Assembly: GCF_000412695.1 (NCBI RefSeq)
Contig: NC_021499.1
Span: 186,001 to 250,000 of the forward strand
Reading direction: 5' to 3'
Length of the DNA: 64,000 bases
Source: Pseudomonas resinovorans NBRC 106553
GTDB taxonomy: Bacteria; Pseudomonadota; Gammaproteobacteria; Pseudomonadales; Pseudomonadaceae
Shown piece by piece: positions 9,026-18,001 of the stretch. A program made the position numbers and the translations under genes. Each line of letters starts with the position of its first letter. Position 1 is the stretch's first letter. The notes beneath the pieces are model-generated. The model was not told the origin of the DNA, made no database searches, and saw only the letters and a list, made by a program, of their open reading frames with translations.

Positions 9026-10083
9026 ACGCCAGCGGATTGCTGCAAGCCCTGGACGGGCGTTCGGCAGAGGCGAACCTGTTTCGCTTCTGCCAATTACTGG
9101 AGCAGGCCCTGCCCGGGCAGCCTCCCCTGGGCAGCAGCGCCCGCCCGTCCGATGACCCGGTGCGCTTTCGCCCGGACCCCGGCATGGGGTTTCCCGCCGG
9201 CGAGCTGAAGGCCATCGAAACCGATGACAGCCGGCCCTTCGCGCCGGCCACGGTGCGCACCCGCCTGCTGGGGCTCTACGGCGTGGATTCGCCGCTGCCC
9301 ACCAGCTACCTGGACGACATCGCGCAACGCCGCGAGGGGCACGAGGCCCTGCAGGCCTTCCTCGATATCTTCAACCACCGGCTCTTCACCCAGCTGTACC
9401 GTATCTGGCGCAAGTACTCCTACCCGGCGACCTTCGAAGCCGGCGGCACGGATGCGACGTCGCAGTGCCTGCTGGGGCTGATCGGCCTGGGTATCCCCGG
9501 CACCGCCGATCATGTCGCGACACCGATCTCGCGCTTCCTGGCACTGCTCAGTGTCATGCGCCTGCCCACCCGCAACGCCGAGGGTGTGACGGCGCTGGTG
9601 AAGCTGCTGGCGCCCAACACCCGGGTGAGCGTCACGCCGCACTGGCCGCGACGGGTGGTGCTGGCGCAGCCGGCTGGCCTGTCGGCGGCCCGCCCGGTGA
9701 GCCTGTCCCAGGGGACGCCGCTGGGCAGCGTCGGCCTCGACGCCAACAGCCAGATCCAGCTGACCCTGTTCACCGAGGACCGCCAGGAGGCGCAGGGCTG
9801 GCTTCCGGGTGCCCGCCTGCACAGCGACCTGCTGGTGCTGTTGCGGGTCTACCTCGGTTGGCGCTGTACCGCGCGTCTGGCGTTGTGCCTGCCCGAACAC
9901 TGCCTGCCACACCCCGTGCTTGGCCGTGCGCCGGTGCTGCTCGGCATGACCGGGCTGCTGGGGTTGGGTGGCGGCCGGCCCCCGGCCGATTCGGGCACCG
10001 TCACCATCAGCCTGGGTCGTTACCGGGGCCTGGAGAACAATCCTGAGGAAAGAGAGACACAGCATGTCGCGTACCGTTTTTAA
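8989..10083 (+). CDS. tssG: T6SS baseplate protein TssG
   Basis: TssG (VasB/ImpH family) binds TssF in the baseplate wedge. The predicted 364-residue protein contains the family landmarks: LLGLYGVDSPLPTSYLDD near residue 90, FLDIFNHRLFTQLYRIWRKY near 125-145, and a C-terminal tail with TISLGRYRGL. The ATG at 8989 is preferred over the GTG at 8980. Its first 37 nt lie inside tssF and its last 20 nt inside tssJ, so tssF, tssG and tssJ are translationally coupled. Confidence 0.93.
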   Translation: MEREPQSAYSRLNASGLLQALDGRSAEANLFRFCQLLEQALPGQPPLGSSARPSDDPVRFRPDPGMGFPAGELKAIETDDSRPFAPATVRTRLLGLYGVDSPLPTSYLDDIAQRREGHEALQAFLDIFNHRLFTQLYRIWRKYSYPATFEAGGTDATSQCLLGLIGLGIPGTADHVATPISRFLALLSVMRLPTRNAEGVTALVKLLAPNTRVSVTPHWPRRVVLAQPAGLSAARPVSLSQGTPLGSVGLDANSQIQLTLFTEDRQEAQGWLPGARLHSDLLVLLRVYLGWRCTARLALCLPEHCLPHPVLGRAPVLLGMTGLLGLGGGRPPADSGTVTISLGRYRGLENNPEERETQHVAYRF

Positions 10084-10600
10084 GTTCCTGTCACTGGCCA
10101 TGCTGGTTGCACTGGTCGGTGGCTGTGGCCTGTACCAGAGCGCCACGGAAAGTTCGGCGTCCGTCGCCCGCTCGATCTTCTACAAGGAGGTCAGGACCCT
10201 GCACCTGGACTTCAGCGGGCGCGCCGCGATGAACACCGACCGCCACGACATGTCCGGGTTGTCCGTGCCGACCCTGGTGCGGATCTATGCGCTGCGCGAC
10301 GGCAAGGCCTTCGAGGGGGCGTCCTATGACAGCCTGCTGGACGATAGCCGTGCCGCCCTGGGGGAGGCCCTGCTGGACGAACGGACCGTGGTGATCCGGC
10401 CCGATGAGGGCGCGGTGCTCAGCGTGCCGCTGGACGAGGCCGCGCAGGTCGTCGCGGTGGTGGCGCTGTTCCGCCAGCCGGACACCACGGGCAATAGCTG
10501 GCGCCTGACACTGACCCGCGCCGATCTGGACCCCGACCGCGCCCGGGTGATCGAACTGGCCGACAACAACCTCGTCCTGCGCCCGCCGGCCAAGGAGTGA
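10064..10600 (+). CDS. tssJ: T6SS outer-membrane lipoprotein TssJ
   Basis: TssJ anchors the TssM periplasmic tail to the outer membrane. The 178-residue precursor has a lipoprotein signal with lipobox LVGGC, giving an acylated Cys21. After a short linker it has the beta-sandwich pattern of the family (VPTLVRIYALRD, near residues 70-85, and a VVALFRQP strand near 140). ATG 10064 lies inside the end of tssG, with GAGGAAAGAGAG just upstream. The next gene, tssE, follows after 3 nt. Confidence 0.9.
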   Translation: MSRTVFKFLSLAMLVALVGGCGLYQSATESSASVARSIFYKEVRTLHLDFSGRAAMNTDRHDMSGLSVPTLVRIYALRDGKAFEGASYDSLLDDSRAALGEALLDERTVVIRPDEGAVLSVPLDEAAQVVAVVALFRQPDTTGNSWRLTLTRADLDPDRARVIELADNNLVLRPPAKE

Positions 10601-10603
10601 CGG

Positions 10604-11041
10604 ATGAACGACCACGTCCCATCGCTCTACGAAACGCTGCTGCAGAACTTCAGCGGGGAGCTGGAGCTGCACCGGGTGCGGGAGGAGGATCAGCCCGTTC
10701 TCTCGGTACTCGACAACCTCCAGCGCATTCTCAATAGCCGCGCCGGCTCCCTCAGTCACCTGCCCGACTACGGCTTGCCGGACATGGGCCAGGTGCTTCA
10801 GGGCCTGCCGGCGGCCGCCCATGGCCTGATCGCCGTCATGACCCACACGCTGCTCAAGTATGAGCCGCGACTGGCGGAACTGAAGGTCCTGCTGCTGCCC
10901 CAGTCGCAGCCGGGGCAACTGGAATACAGCCTCGATCTGCGCCTGAAGAGCGGCGAGCAAGCGACCTTCGGCACCACCCTGGCGCCGGCGGGCAAAGTGC
11001 TGGTTCGTCACCTCAAGCGGCAGCAATACCTGTCGCCGTGA
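10604..11041 (+). CDS. tssE: T6SS baseplate protein TssE (gp25-like)
   Basis: TssE is the T4 gp25-like baseplate component from which sheath assembly starts. The 145-residue protein contains the family pattern of a SV..NLQRILNSRAGS.....DYGLPD helix and loop (about residues 35-60) followed by the EPRL motif (about 87-90) and paired beta strands. It starts 3 nt after tssJ, and its stop overlaps the GTG of the next gene (GTGA). Confidence 0.9.
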   Translation: MNDHVPSLYETLLQNFSGELELHRVREEDQPVLSVLDNLQRILNSRAGSLSHLPDYGLPDMGQVLQGLPAAAHGLIAVMTHTLLKYEPRLAELKVLLLPQSQPGQLEYSLDLRLKSGEQATFGTTLAPAGKVLVRHLKRQQYLSP

Positions 11042-12210
11042 ACCTGGATGGACATAAGGAAATGAGTGTCATGAATGGACGAGCCGGGAACGAATCGCCG
11101 GATCGCGGCGAGCAGGCCGCGCTGTACGCCGAAATGGCCAAGCTGAACCATCCGGCCCGCCCGGATGTGGACTGGCCCATGGTCGAGCAGTGGTGCCGGG
11201 AATTGCTGCGCAGCAATGGCGGCGACCTGCAGGTAGCCGTCTTTCTGGCGTTGGCGCTGACCCACCGTTACGGGTTGCCGGGCCTGGTCGAAGGCATGAC
11301 CGTGCTGCGGCGATTGCTGACCGGGCCCCTTGATGGCGTATGGCCCCGCAAGACGCACGAACGCTCGGACCTCCTCGCCTGGCTGGCCGCGCAACTCCAG
11401 TTTCTGCTGCGCGGCCTGGAGATCGGCGAACGGGACGCACCATTATTGCGGAGCCTGGAGGCGGAGCTGGCTTGCGTACAGGAAGTCCTGAACCAGCACC
11501 GGCTACCGGCTTTGGCGGCGATACAGGCCTTGAACCAGCAGGTCACAAGGCTTGTCGGTCGCTTGGGCGGGCAGGGGATTCCGATGCTTGTGGGCGCCCG
11601 TTCGCACGGGAGCGTGCCACCCGAGAACCCGTTGCAGCTGGTGGTCTCGCTTCCAGGACACGCCCCGGTTGCACCGGTGCTGTATGTGGAGGCCGTTCCC
11701 GCTCCGATGCCGGTCCGTCGCCGGAGCCACGCCGCGCTCTGGTCGTTGGCGGGAGTTCTCGCCGCACTGCTACTGGGCGTGCTGGCCTGGAACTACTGGT
11801 TGCTCTCGCGGGAAGAGGTCCGCGCGGCGGCGGCCGAGCCGGTGCGGCTGGCCAGCGTGCAATTGTTCGACCCCGCCAGTACGGTGATGAAGCCGGACTC
11901 GACCAAGGTGCTGATCAATGCCCTGGCGAACGTCAAGGCGCAGCCCGGCTGGCTGATCGTCATTGCCGGGCACACCGACGCCACGGGCGACGAACAGCGC
12001 AACCTGAGTCTGTCGAGGCAGCGGGCCGAGGCGGTTCGCGACTGGATGAAAAGCATGGGCGATGTGCCCGATGACTGCTTCGCCGTCCAGGGCCACGGAT
12101 CGAGTCAGCCCATTGCGGACAACGCCACCGAGGCGGGCCGTGCGGCCAACCGACGTGTCGACATCAGCCTGGTGCAGGCGTTGGGCACCTGCCAGGTGGG
12201 GCCGGCCTGA
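11038..12210 (+). CDS. ImpA_N - transmembrane - OmpA fusion protein of the T6SS cluster
   Basis: A three-part protein of up to 390 residues. The N-terminal part (about 30-170) is an ImpA_N domain like that of TssA, with DVDWPMVEQWCRELL, a DLQVAVFLALALTHRYG block and LDGVWPRKTHERSDLLAWLA. A membrane helix follows at about 232-255. The C-terminus (about 278-388) is an OmpA-like peptidoglycan-binding domain with FDPASTVMKPDS, AGHTDATGD and NRRVDISL. It should therefore link the cytoplasmic tail machinery with the cell wall, a role otherwise filled by OmpA-fused TssL or TagL. The start used is GTG 11038, coupled to tssE; ATG 11071 with AAGGA about 10 nt upstream is an alternative. It is the last T6SS gene, and the following 246 bp carry no gene. 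Confidence 0.85.
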   Translation: MNLDGHKEMSVMNGRAGNESPDRGEQAALYAEMAKLNHPARPDVDWPMVEQWCRELLRSNGGDLQVAVFLALALTHRYGLPGLVEGMTVLRRLLTGPLDGVWPRKTHERSDLLAWLAAQLQFLLRGLEIGERDAPLLRSLEAELACVQEVLNQHRLPALAAIQALNQQVTRLVGRLGGQGIPMLVGARSHGSVPPENPLQLVVSLPGHAPVAPVLYVEAVPAPMPVRRRSHAALWSLAGVLAALLLGVLAWNYWLLSREEVRAAAAEPVRLASVQLFDPASTVMKPDSTKVLINALANVKAQPGWLIVIAGHTDATGDEQRNLSLSRQRAEAVRDWMKSMGDVPDDCFAVQGHGSSQPIADNATEAGRAANRRVDISLVQALGTCQVGPA

Positions 12211-12413
12211 CGAGCCGGCCGCCGTGGCGCCGTTGGAACTGCCCGCCCCGCAACACCCCGACCACTGTTGCTCCGGCAACACCTGATCAGCAAACTGCCC
12301 GGCTTTTCGACAGCCGTTCCCGGCCCGGGCCCAGGTAATCCGGGGCCTGGGGCGCTGGCATGAGTGCTGCATATTCCTTGCGATCGCGTAATTCCGGAAG
12401 AAAAGAGCTTTCT

Positions 12414-12426
12414 GGAATAAGCAAAT
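12414..12426 (+). promoter_or_regulatory. Shared sulfur-operon motif upstream of the first ABC importer
   Basis: GGAATAAGCAAAT lies about 30 bp before the gene at 12457. Its ATAAGCAAAT part recurs exactly at 25113-25122, and GGAATAAG recurs (either strand) at 25128-25135, 30998-31005 and 50717-50724, always in AT-rich gaps next to sulfur-related genes. The role as a regulator site is inferred. Confidence 0.4.
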
Positions 12427-12456
12427 AGCCCTGTCCATGTCTTGCAAGGAGCCCTC

Positions 12457-13434
12457 ATGTCCACGTTCCCCTTCACCCGGCTGCTGGCCCTCGCCGCCAC
12501 GGCTTTCGCCCTGATCAGCCCGGCCCAGGCGGCCGAGCTGCCCAAGGAGCTGCGCCTCGACTACGCCTATTACTCGCCCACCAGCCTGGTGCTCAAGCGC
12601 TTCGGCTGGCTGGAGGAGAGTGTCGGCGCCGACAGCAAGGTCACCTGGACCCTCAGCCAGGGCAGCAACCGCGCGCTGGAATACCTCAACAGCGGCGGCG
12701 TCGACTTCGGCTCCACCGCCGGTCTCGCCGCCGTGCTGAGCCGCGCCAACGGCAGCCCGATCAAGACCGTCTACATCGCCAGTCGCCCGGAGTGGACCGC
12801 GCTGGTGGTGGCCAAGGATTCGCCGATCAAGACCCTGGACGACCTCAAGGGCAAGAAGATCGCCGCCACCAAGGGCACCGACCCCTTCCTGTTCACCCTG
12901 CGCAGCCTGGCCACCGTGGGCCTGGACAAGAACGACGTGGAGCTGGTGCACCTGCAGCACGCCGATGGCCGCGTGGCCCTGGAGAAGGGTGACGTGGACG
13001 CCTGGGCCGGCCTCGACCCGCTGCTGGCGGCCAGCCAGCTGCAAGCCGGCTCGCGCATCCTCTACCGCAACCTCGACTTCAACAGCTACGGCGTGCTGAA
13101 CGTCACCGAGAAGTTCGCCAAGGAGTATCCGCAGGCCATCGACAAGGTCCTGGCCGCCTACGAGAAGGCGCGCAAGTGGGCCCGCGAGAACCCGGAGGAG
13201 CTGGCGAAGATCCTTTCCGAGGAATCCGGCCTGCCACTGGAGGTGGCCAAGCTGCAGCTGCAACGCACCGACTTCAGCAACGCCCAGCCCGGCGCCGAGC
13301 ACATCGCCGCCCTCAAGGCCGCCGCGCCGATCCTCGTCGACGAGCAGCTTGTGCGTCGCGGCACCGACGTCGGCGCGGTGGTGGAGCAACTCATCGATCC
13401 GGCGTTCGGCAAGCAGGCCATCGCCAGCAAGTAA
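12457..13434 (+). CDS. ABC importer periplasmic binding protein, sulfonate/sulfate-ester type
   Basis: A 325-residue secreted solute-binding protein with a cleavable signal (AQAAE near residue 25) and the NMT1/SsuA-like two-lobe fold. Recognisable segments are LNSGGVDFGSTAGLA (about 85-100), LKGKKIAATKGTDPF (about 130-145) and DVDAWAGLDPLLAA (about 180-195). It feeds the permease and ATPase that follow. The ATG at 12457 with AAGGAG upstream is preferred over the TTG at 12442. The substrate is probably an organosulfur anion such as a sulfonate or sulfate ester, but no desulfonating enzyme is linked in this operon, so the substrate is not settled. Confidence 0.82.
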   Translation: MSTFPFTRLLALAATAFALISPAQAAELPKELRLDYAYYSPTSLVLKRFGWLEESVGADSKVTWTLSQGSNRALEYLNSGGVDFGSTAGLAAVLSRANGSPIKTVYIASRPEWTALVVAKDSPIKTLDDLKGKKIAATKGTDPFLFTLRSLATVGLDKNDVELVHLQHADGRVALEKGDVDAWAGLDPLLAASQLQAGSRILYRNLDFNSYGVLNVTEKFAKEYPQAIDKVLAAYEKARKWARENPEELAKILSEESGLPLEVAKLQLQRTDFSNAQPGAEHIAALKAAAPILVDEQLVRRGTDVGAVVEQLIDPAFGKQAIASK

Positions 13435-13456
13435 GTCGCCTCCACACCCGCTGTCC

Positions 13457-13482
13457 CCTGTCCGGGCCCTGGCCCGGACAGG
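13457..13482 (+). terminator. Perfect 12-bp stem-loop between binding-protein and permease genes
   Basis: CCTGTCCGGGCC at 13457-13468 is followed after 2 nt by its exact reverse complement at 13471-13482, then TCGTTTTC. It probably acts as a partial terminator or a 3' RNA stabiliser that keeps more binding-protein than permease message. It is inside the operon, so full termination is unlikely. Confidence 0.7.
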
Positions 13483-13506
13483 TCGTTTTCGCCACAGGAG
13501 TCATCC

Positions 13507-14346
13507 ATGACCACCAAGAGCAAGCCGCTGCCGGCCCTGGCCGGCTCCCCCTGGAAACCCGGCTTCGACGCCGCCGCCTGGCGTCGGCGCGGCAAGGGGC
13601 TGGTGATTCCGCTGCTGCTGATCGTGCTGCTGGAAATCGTCGTGCGCATCGGCTGGATTCCCTCCTACCAGATGCCCGCGCCCAGCGAGGTGCTGCTGAC
13701 CCTGCGGGAGCTGGCCGACGGCCCCCTGTGGACCCATATCGGCGCCAGCCTGGCGCGGGTGCTCGGCGGCTTCGCCATCGGCGCCGGCCTGGCCCTGGCG
13801 GTGGCCGCCTGGGTGGGCCTGAGCCGCGAGGCCGAGGCTTACCTGGAGCCCACCTTCGCCGGCCTGCGGGCGATCCCGAGCCTGGCCTGGGTGCCCTTGC
13901 TGCTGCTCTGGCTGGGCATCGACGAAACCTCCAAGTTGGTGCTGATCGCCATCGGCGCCTTCTTCCCGGTGTACCTCAACGGCGTGGCGGCTATCCGCAA
14001 CATCGACCGCAAGCTGGTGGAAGTGGGCCACATGTACGGCTTCGGCCCGAGCCGATTGGCCCGGCGCATCCTCCTGCCGGCGGCGCTGCCGGGGCTGATG
14101 ACCGGCCTGCGCAGCGGCCTGAGCCTGGCCTGGATGTTCCTCGTCGCCGCCGAGCTGATCGCCGCCACCAAGGGCCTGGGCTACCTGCTCACCGATGGCC
14201 GGGAAACCTCGCGGCCGGACATCGTGCTCGCCTCGATCATCGTCCTGGCGCTGCTGGGCAAACTCAGCGATGGCCTGCTGGCGCGCCTGGAAGCGCATTT
14301 GCTGGGCTGGCGCGACGCCTTCACCGGTAACGGCAAGGAGACTTGA
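13507..14346 (+). CDS. ABC importer permease, SsuC/TauC family
   Basis: A 279-residue inner-membrane permease with about six helices after a polar N-terminus of about 30 residues. The BPD_transp_1 coupling motif is visible as EVGHMYGFGPSRLARRILLPAALPGLMTG (around residues 175-205; the EAA-loop type). It pairs with the binding protein at 12457 and the ATPase at 14349. CACAGGAG precedes ATG 13507. The stop is 2 nt before the ATPase start, so the genes are one transcript. Confidence 0.9.
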   Translation: MTTKSKPLPALAGSPWKPGFDAAAWRRRGKGLVIPLLLIVLLEIVVRIGWIPSYQMPAPSEVLLTLRELADGPLWTHIGASLARVLGGFAIGAGLALAVAAWVGLSREAEAYLEPTFAGLRAIPSLAWVPLLLLWLGIDETSKLVLIAIGAFFPVYLNGVAAIRNIDRKLVEVGHMYGFGPSRLARRILLPAALPGLMTGLRSGLSLAWMFLVAAELIAATKGLGYLLTDGRETSRPDIVLASIIVLALLGKLSDGLLARLEAHLLGWRDAFTGNGKET

Positions 14347-14348
14347 AC

Positions 14349-15068
14349 ATGGGCACACCCTTGCTGGACATTCGCGTCGAGCGCAAGAGCTTCGCCGGCG
14401 CTACCGTGCTGCAGAACATCGGCCTGCGCCTGGGCGAGCGGGAGGTGGTGAGCCTGCTGGGCCCCAGCGGCTGCGGCAAGAGCACCTTGCTGCGGATCGT
14501 CGCCGGACTCGAACGGGAGTTCAGCGGCCGTGTGGAGCGGGGCGCAGAGGAGGGCGACGTGGCCTTCGTGTTCCAGGAGCCGCGCCTGATGCCCTGGCTC
14601 ACCGTGGAAGAAAACATCGGCTTCGCCGACGACCGCGCTTTCGACCGCGAGCGGGTGGCCCGGCTGATCGCCGAGGTGGGGCTGGAGGGCTTCGCCAGGG
14701 CCCTGCCCAAGGAACTCTCCGGCGGCATGGCGCAGCGCGTCGCCCTGGCCCGTGGGCTCTATTCGCGGCCACGGGTGCTGCTGCTGGACGAGCCGTTCAG
14801 CGCGGTGGACGCCTTCACCCGGATGAGACTGCAGGACCTGCTGCTGCAACTGGCCGAGCGCCACGCCATCGCCCTGCTGCTGGTGACCCACGATGTGGAC
14901 GAGGCGCTCTACTTGAGCGACCGCGTGCTGGTCATGGGCGCGCGCCCGAGCGGTATCCGCCAGGAGCTGCGGGTGGAGCTGGCGCGCCCGCGCGATCGCC
15001 GCGATCCCGGCCTCGCCCGCCTGAAGGCCGAGGCGCTCACCGAACTGCACCTGGCCCATGCCATCTGA
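14349..15068 (+). CDS. ABC importer ATPase, SsuB/TauB family
   Basis: A 239-residue nucleotide-binding subunit with all the standard motifs: Walker A GPSGCGKST (about 37-45), Q-loop FQEPRLMPW, signature LSGGMAQRVALARG, Walker B VLLLDEPFSAVD and the switch His in LLVTHDVDEA. ATG 14349 with AAGGAG 8 nt upstream is preferred over the TTG at 14343. It ends the three-gene importer operon, and mdcA begins 103 nt later. Confidence 0.92.
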   Translation: MGTPLLDIRVERKSFAGATVLQNIGLRLGEREVVSLLGPSGCGKSTLLRIVAGLEREFSGRVERGAEEGDVAFVFQEPRLMPWLTVEENIGFADDRAFDRERVARLIAEVGLEGFARALPKELSGGMAQRVALARGLYSRPRVLLLDEPFSAVDAFTRMRLQDLLLQLAERHAIALLLVTHDVDEALYLSDRVLVMGARPSGIRQELRVELARPRDRRDPGLARLKAEALTELHLAHAI

Positions 15069-15136
15069 GAATCGTTAACCTGAGCGTAATGATCGCTCCC
15101 GGGGCTTGATTGATGACCGGGTGGTCGGGCTCCTAA

Positions 15137-15171
15137 GGTGGCTCCACGACAGCGGACCTCGTGGAGCCACC
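15137..15171 (+). promoter_or_regulatory. Perfect 13-bp inverted repeat covering the mdcA ribosome-binding site
   Basis: GGTGGCTCCACGA (15137-15149), a 9-nt spacer, then its exact reverse complement at 15159-15171, ending one base before the mdcA ATG at 15172. The only Shine-Dalgarno-like sequence (GGAG, 15163-15166) is in the right arm, so the folded mRNA would hide it. It could instead, or also, be an operator on DNA. The position and symmetry are seen; the function is inferred. Confidence 0.75.
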
Positions 15172-16848
15172 ATGACAACAAGACCCTCTCCCCCGCCGCA
15201 GTGGTCGCGTCGGCGCGCCGAAAAGCAGCGCCGACTCGACCAGGTGCGAAGCCTCGCCGACGGCGTGGTGCTGCCCAGCGAGCGGATAGTCCAGGCCCTG
15301 GAAGCGCTGATCGCCCCTGGCGATCGCGTGGTGCTCGAAGGCAACAACCAGAAGCAGGCCGACTTCCTCTCCCGCTCCCTGGCCAAGGCCGATCCGGGCC
15401 GCCTGCACGACCTGCACATGATCATGCCCAGCGTCAGCCGCGCCGAGCACCTGGACCTGTTCGAGCGGGGCATCGCCCGCAAGCTCGACTTCTCCTTCGC
15501 CGGGCCGCAGAGCCTGCGCATCGGCCAGTTGCTGGAAGACGGCCTGCTGGAAGTGGGCGCCATCCACACCTACATCGAGCTGTACTCGCGGCTGCTGGTG
15601 GACCTGATCCCCAACGTCGCCCTGGTGGCCGGCTTCATGGCCGACCGCGAAGGCAACATCTACACCGGGCCCAGCACCGAGGACACCCCGGCCCTGGTGG
15701 AACCCACCGCCTTCAGCGACGGCATCGTCATCGTCCAGGTCAACGAGCTGGTGGACGACGTGCGCGACCTGCCCCGGGTGGACATCCCGGCGTCCTGGGT
15801 CGACTTCGTGGTGGTGGCCGACAAGCCCTTCTACATCGAGCCGCTGTTCACCCGCGACCCGCGCCACATCAAGCCGGTGCACGTGTTGATGGCGATGATG
15901 GCGATCCGTGGCATCTACGAGAAACACAAGGTCCAGTCCCTCAACCACGGCATCGGCTTCAACACCGCCGCCATCGAGTTGATCCTGCCCACCTACGGCG
16001 AGTCCCTGGGTCTGAAAGGCAAGATCTGCCGCAACTGGACCCTCAACCCGCACCCCACCCTGATCCCCGCCATCGAGACCGGCTGGGTGGAAAGCGTGCA
16101 CTGCTTCGGCACCGAGCTGGGCATGGAGGACTACATCGCCCAGCGCCCGGATGTGTTCTTCACCGGCCGCGACGGTTCCATGCGCTCCAACCGCATGATG
16201 TGCCAACTGGCCGGGCAGTACGCGGTGGACCTGTTCATCGGCGCCACCCTGCAGGTGGACGGCGACGGCCACTCATCCACCGTCACCCGGGGCCGCCTGG
16301 CCGGTTTCGGTGGTGCGCCGAACATGGGCCACGACCCGCGCGGCCGTCGCCATGCCACCCCCGCCTGGCTTGCTATGTCTCAGGGAGGGGGGACCGAGCC
16401 GGTGACCCTGCTCGAACGCGGCAAGAAGCTGGTGGTGCAGATGGTCGAGACCTTCCAGGAAGGCGGCAAACCCACCTTCGTCGAGACGCTGGATGCCGTC
16501 GATGTGGCGAAGAAGGCCGGCATGCCCCTGGCGCCGGTGATGATCTACGGCGACGACGTCACCCACCTGCTCACCGAGGAAGGCATCGCCTACCTCTACA
16601 AGGCCCGCAGCCTCGAAGAGCGCCGCGCGATGATCGCCGCGGTGGCCGGGGTTACCGCCATCGGCCTGCGCCACGACCCGAAAGACACCCTGCGCATGCG
16701 TCGCGAAGGGCTGATCGCATTGCCGGAAGATCTCGGCATCCGTCGTACCCAAGCCACGCGGGAACTGCTGGCGGCGAAAAGCATCGCCGAACTGGTGGAG
16801 TGGTCCGGCGGCCTTTACAACCCCCCGGCCAAGTTCAGGAGCTGGTGA
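15172..16848 (+). CDS. mdcA: Malonate decarboxylase alpha subunit (acetyl-ACP:malonate transferase)
   Basis: MdcA moves the carrier-protein thioester from acetyl to malonate, the first half of malonate decarboxylation. The 558 residues match the usual subunit length, with CoA-transferase-like segments such as [21 protein letters not shown] (about 82-102), [20 protein letters not shown] and a glycine-rich [19 protein letters not shown] block (about 370-390). ATG 15172 is preferred over upstream in-frame starts because the start with its GGAG lies directly after the hairpin. The stop overlaps the mdcB start (TGATG). It heads the mdc operon. Confidence 0.95.
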   Translation: MTTRPSPPPQWSRRRAEKQRRLDQVRSLADGVVLPSERIVQALEALIAPGDRVVLEGNNQKQADFLSRSLAKADPGRLHDLHMIMPSVSRAEHLDLFERGIARKLDFSFAGPQSLRIGQLLEDGLLEVGAIHTYIELYSRLLVDLIPNVALVAGFMADREGNIYTGPSTEDTPALVEPTAFSDGIVIVQVNELVDDVRDLPRVDIPASWVDFVVVADKPFYIEPLFTRDPRHIKPVHVLMAMMAIRGIYEKHKVQSLNHGIGFNTAAIELILPTYGESLGLKGKICRNWTLNPHPTLIPAIETGWVESVHCFGTELGMEDYIAQRPDVFFTGRDGSMRSNRMMCQLAGQYAVDLFIGATLQVDGDGHSSTVTRGRLAGFGGAPNMGHDPRGRRHATPAWLAMSQGGGTEPVTLLERGKKLVVQMVETFQEGGKPTFVETLDAVDVAKKAGMPLAPVMIYGDDVTHLLTEEGIAYLYKARSLEERRAMIAAVAGVTAIGLRHDPKDTLRMRREGLIALPEDLGIRRTQATRELLAAKSIAELVEWSGGLYNPPAKFRSW

Positions 16849-17699
16849 TGAGCGCACTGATTGCACGCAATGCCGACCTGCCCCTGGCCGACTGGCTGGC
16901 GGACCTGGCGGTGGACGCCCTGATCGACGAAGCCGATCTCTCGCCCAAGCCGGCCCTGGTGGACCGTCGTGGCAGTGGTGCCCACAGCGACCTGCACCTG
17001 GGCCTGATGCACGCCTCGGCACTTTCCCTCTGGCCCTGCTTCAAGCAGATGGCCGAGGCTGCGTTGGAGCATGGCGAAATCGGCCAGCCCCTGCGCGAAG
17101 CCCTGGGCCGGATCGGCCGCGAGGGCGAAGCGGCCATGCTGGTCACCACAGGGGGGGTGAATACCCACCGTGGCGCTATCTGGGCCCTGGGCCTGCTGGT
17201 GGCCGCCGTGGCGCTGGAGCCGGACAACCTCGATAGCCAGACCATCGCCCTGCGCGCCGCGCGCATCGCCCTGATCGACGACCGCGCAGCAGCAATCGGC
17301 GACAGCCACGGTGCCCAGGTGAGTCGTCGCTACGGCGCCCGTGGCGCGCGGGAAGAAGCCCAGCTCGGCTTCCCCGCCGTGCTCGGCCATGGCCTGCCGC
17401 AACTCTCGCGCAGCCGTGCGGCGGGAGCCGGCGAACAGAACGCCCGTCTCGATGCGCTGCTGGCGATCATGACCACCCTGGCCGACACCTGCGTGCTCTG
17501 GCGCGCCGGCCTGGAAGGCCTGACCGCCATGCAGCAGGGCGCCCGCGCGGTGCTCGATGCCGGTGGCAGCGCCAGCCTCGCCGGCCGCCGCCAGCTGCGT
17601 GCGCTGGACGCCCGCCTGCTGCAACTCAACGCCTCGCCAGGGGGCGCCGCCGACCTGCTGGCCGCCTGCCTGTTCCTCGATAAAACCGGGAGCCTGTGA
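16848..17699 (+). CDS. mdcB: Triphosphoribosyl-dephospho-CoA synthase MdcB
   Basis: MdcB (CitG family) makes 2'-(5''-triphosphoribosyl)-3'-dephospho-CoA, the precursor of the MdcC prosthetic group. The 283-residue protein shows the family motifs [18 protein letters not shown] (near 26-45) and [16 protein letters not shown] (near 100-115). The frame is open upstream through mdcA, but the start is ATG 16848, which overlaps the mdcA stop. It ends 2 nt before the mdcC ATG. Confidence 0.93.
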   Translation: MSALIARNADLPLADWLADLAVDALIDEADLSPKPALVDRRGSGAHSDLHLGLMHASALSLWPCFKQMAEAALEHGEIGQPLREALGRIGREGEAAMLVTTGGVNTHRGAIWALGLLVAAVALEPDNLDSQTIALRAARIALIDDRAAAIGDSHGAQVSRRYGARGAREEAQLGFPAVLGHGLPQLSRSRAAGAGEQNARLDALLAIMTTLADTCVLWRAGLEGLTAMQQGARAVLDAGGSASLAGRRQLRALDARLLQLNASPGGAADLLAACLFLDKTGSL

Positions 17700-17701
17700 C
17701 C

Positions 17702-18001
17702 ATGGAAACCCTGTCCTTCCAATTCCCCGCCGGCGCCCCGGCCCGTGGCCGCGCCCTGGTGGGCTGCGTCGGCTCCGGCGACCTCGAAGTGCTGCTGGAG
17801 CCGGGCAGCGCCGGCACCCTGTCGATCCAGGTGGTGACCTCGGTGAACGGCAGCGGCCCGCGCTGGCAGCAGCTGTTCCAGCGCCTGTTCGACGGCCAGC
17901 TGCCGCCGGCCCTGAACATCGACATCCACGACTTCGGCGCCACCCCCGGCGTAGTGCGGCTGCGCCTGGAACAAGGCCTTGAGGAGCTTGCCCATGACTG
18001 A
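17702..18001 (+). CDS. mdcC: Malonate decarboxylase acyl carrier protein (delta subunit)
   Basis: MdcC carries the malonyl and acetyl groups on a phosphoribosyl-dephospho-CoA arm. The 99-residue protein has the attachment motif GSGDLEVLL, with the modified Ser at position 25. ATG 17702 is preferred, and a GTG at 17696 overlapping the mdcB stop is also possible. The 3' end overlaps mdcD by 8 nt. Confidence 0.95.
   Translation: METLSFQFPAGAPARGRALVGCVGSGDLEVLLEPGSAGTLSIQVVTSVNGSGPRWQQLFQRLFDGQLPPALNIDIHDFGATPGVVRLRLEQGLEELAHD

Noticed and set aside
13176..14330. Overlapping plus-strand frame across the permease at 13507
   Set aside because: It reads as Arg/Gly/Ala-rich low-complexity protein, while the permease frame shows six helices and the coupling loop.
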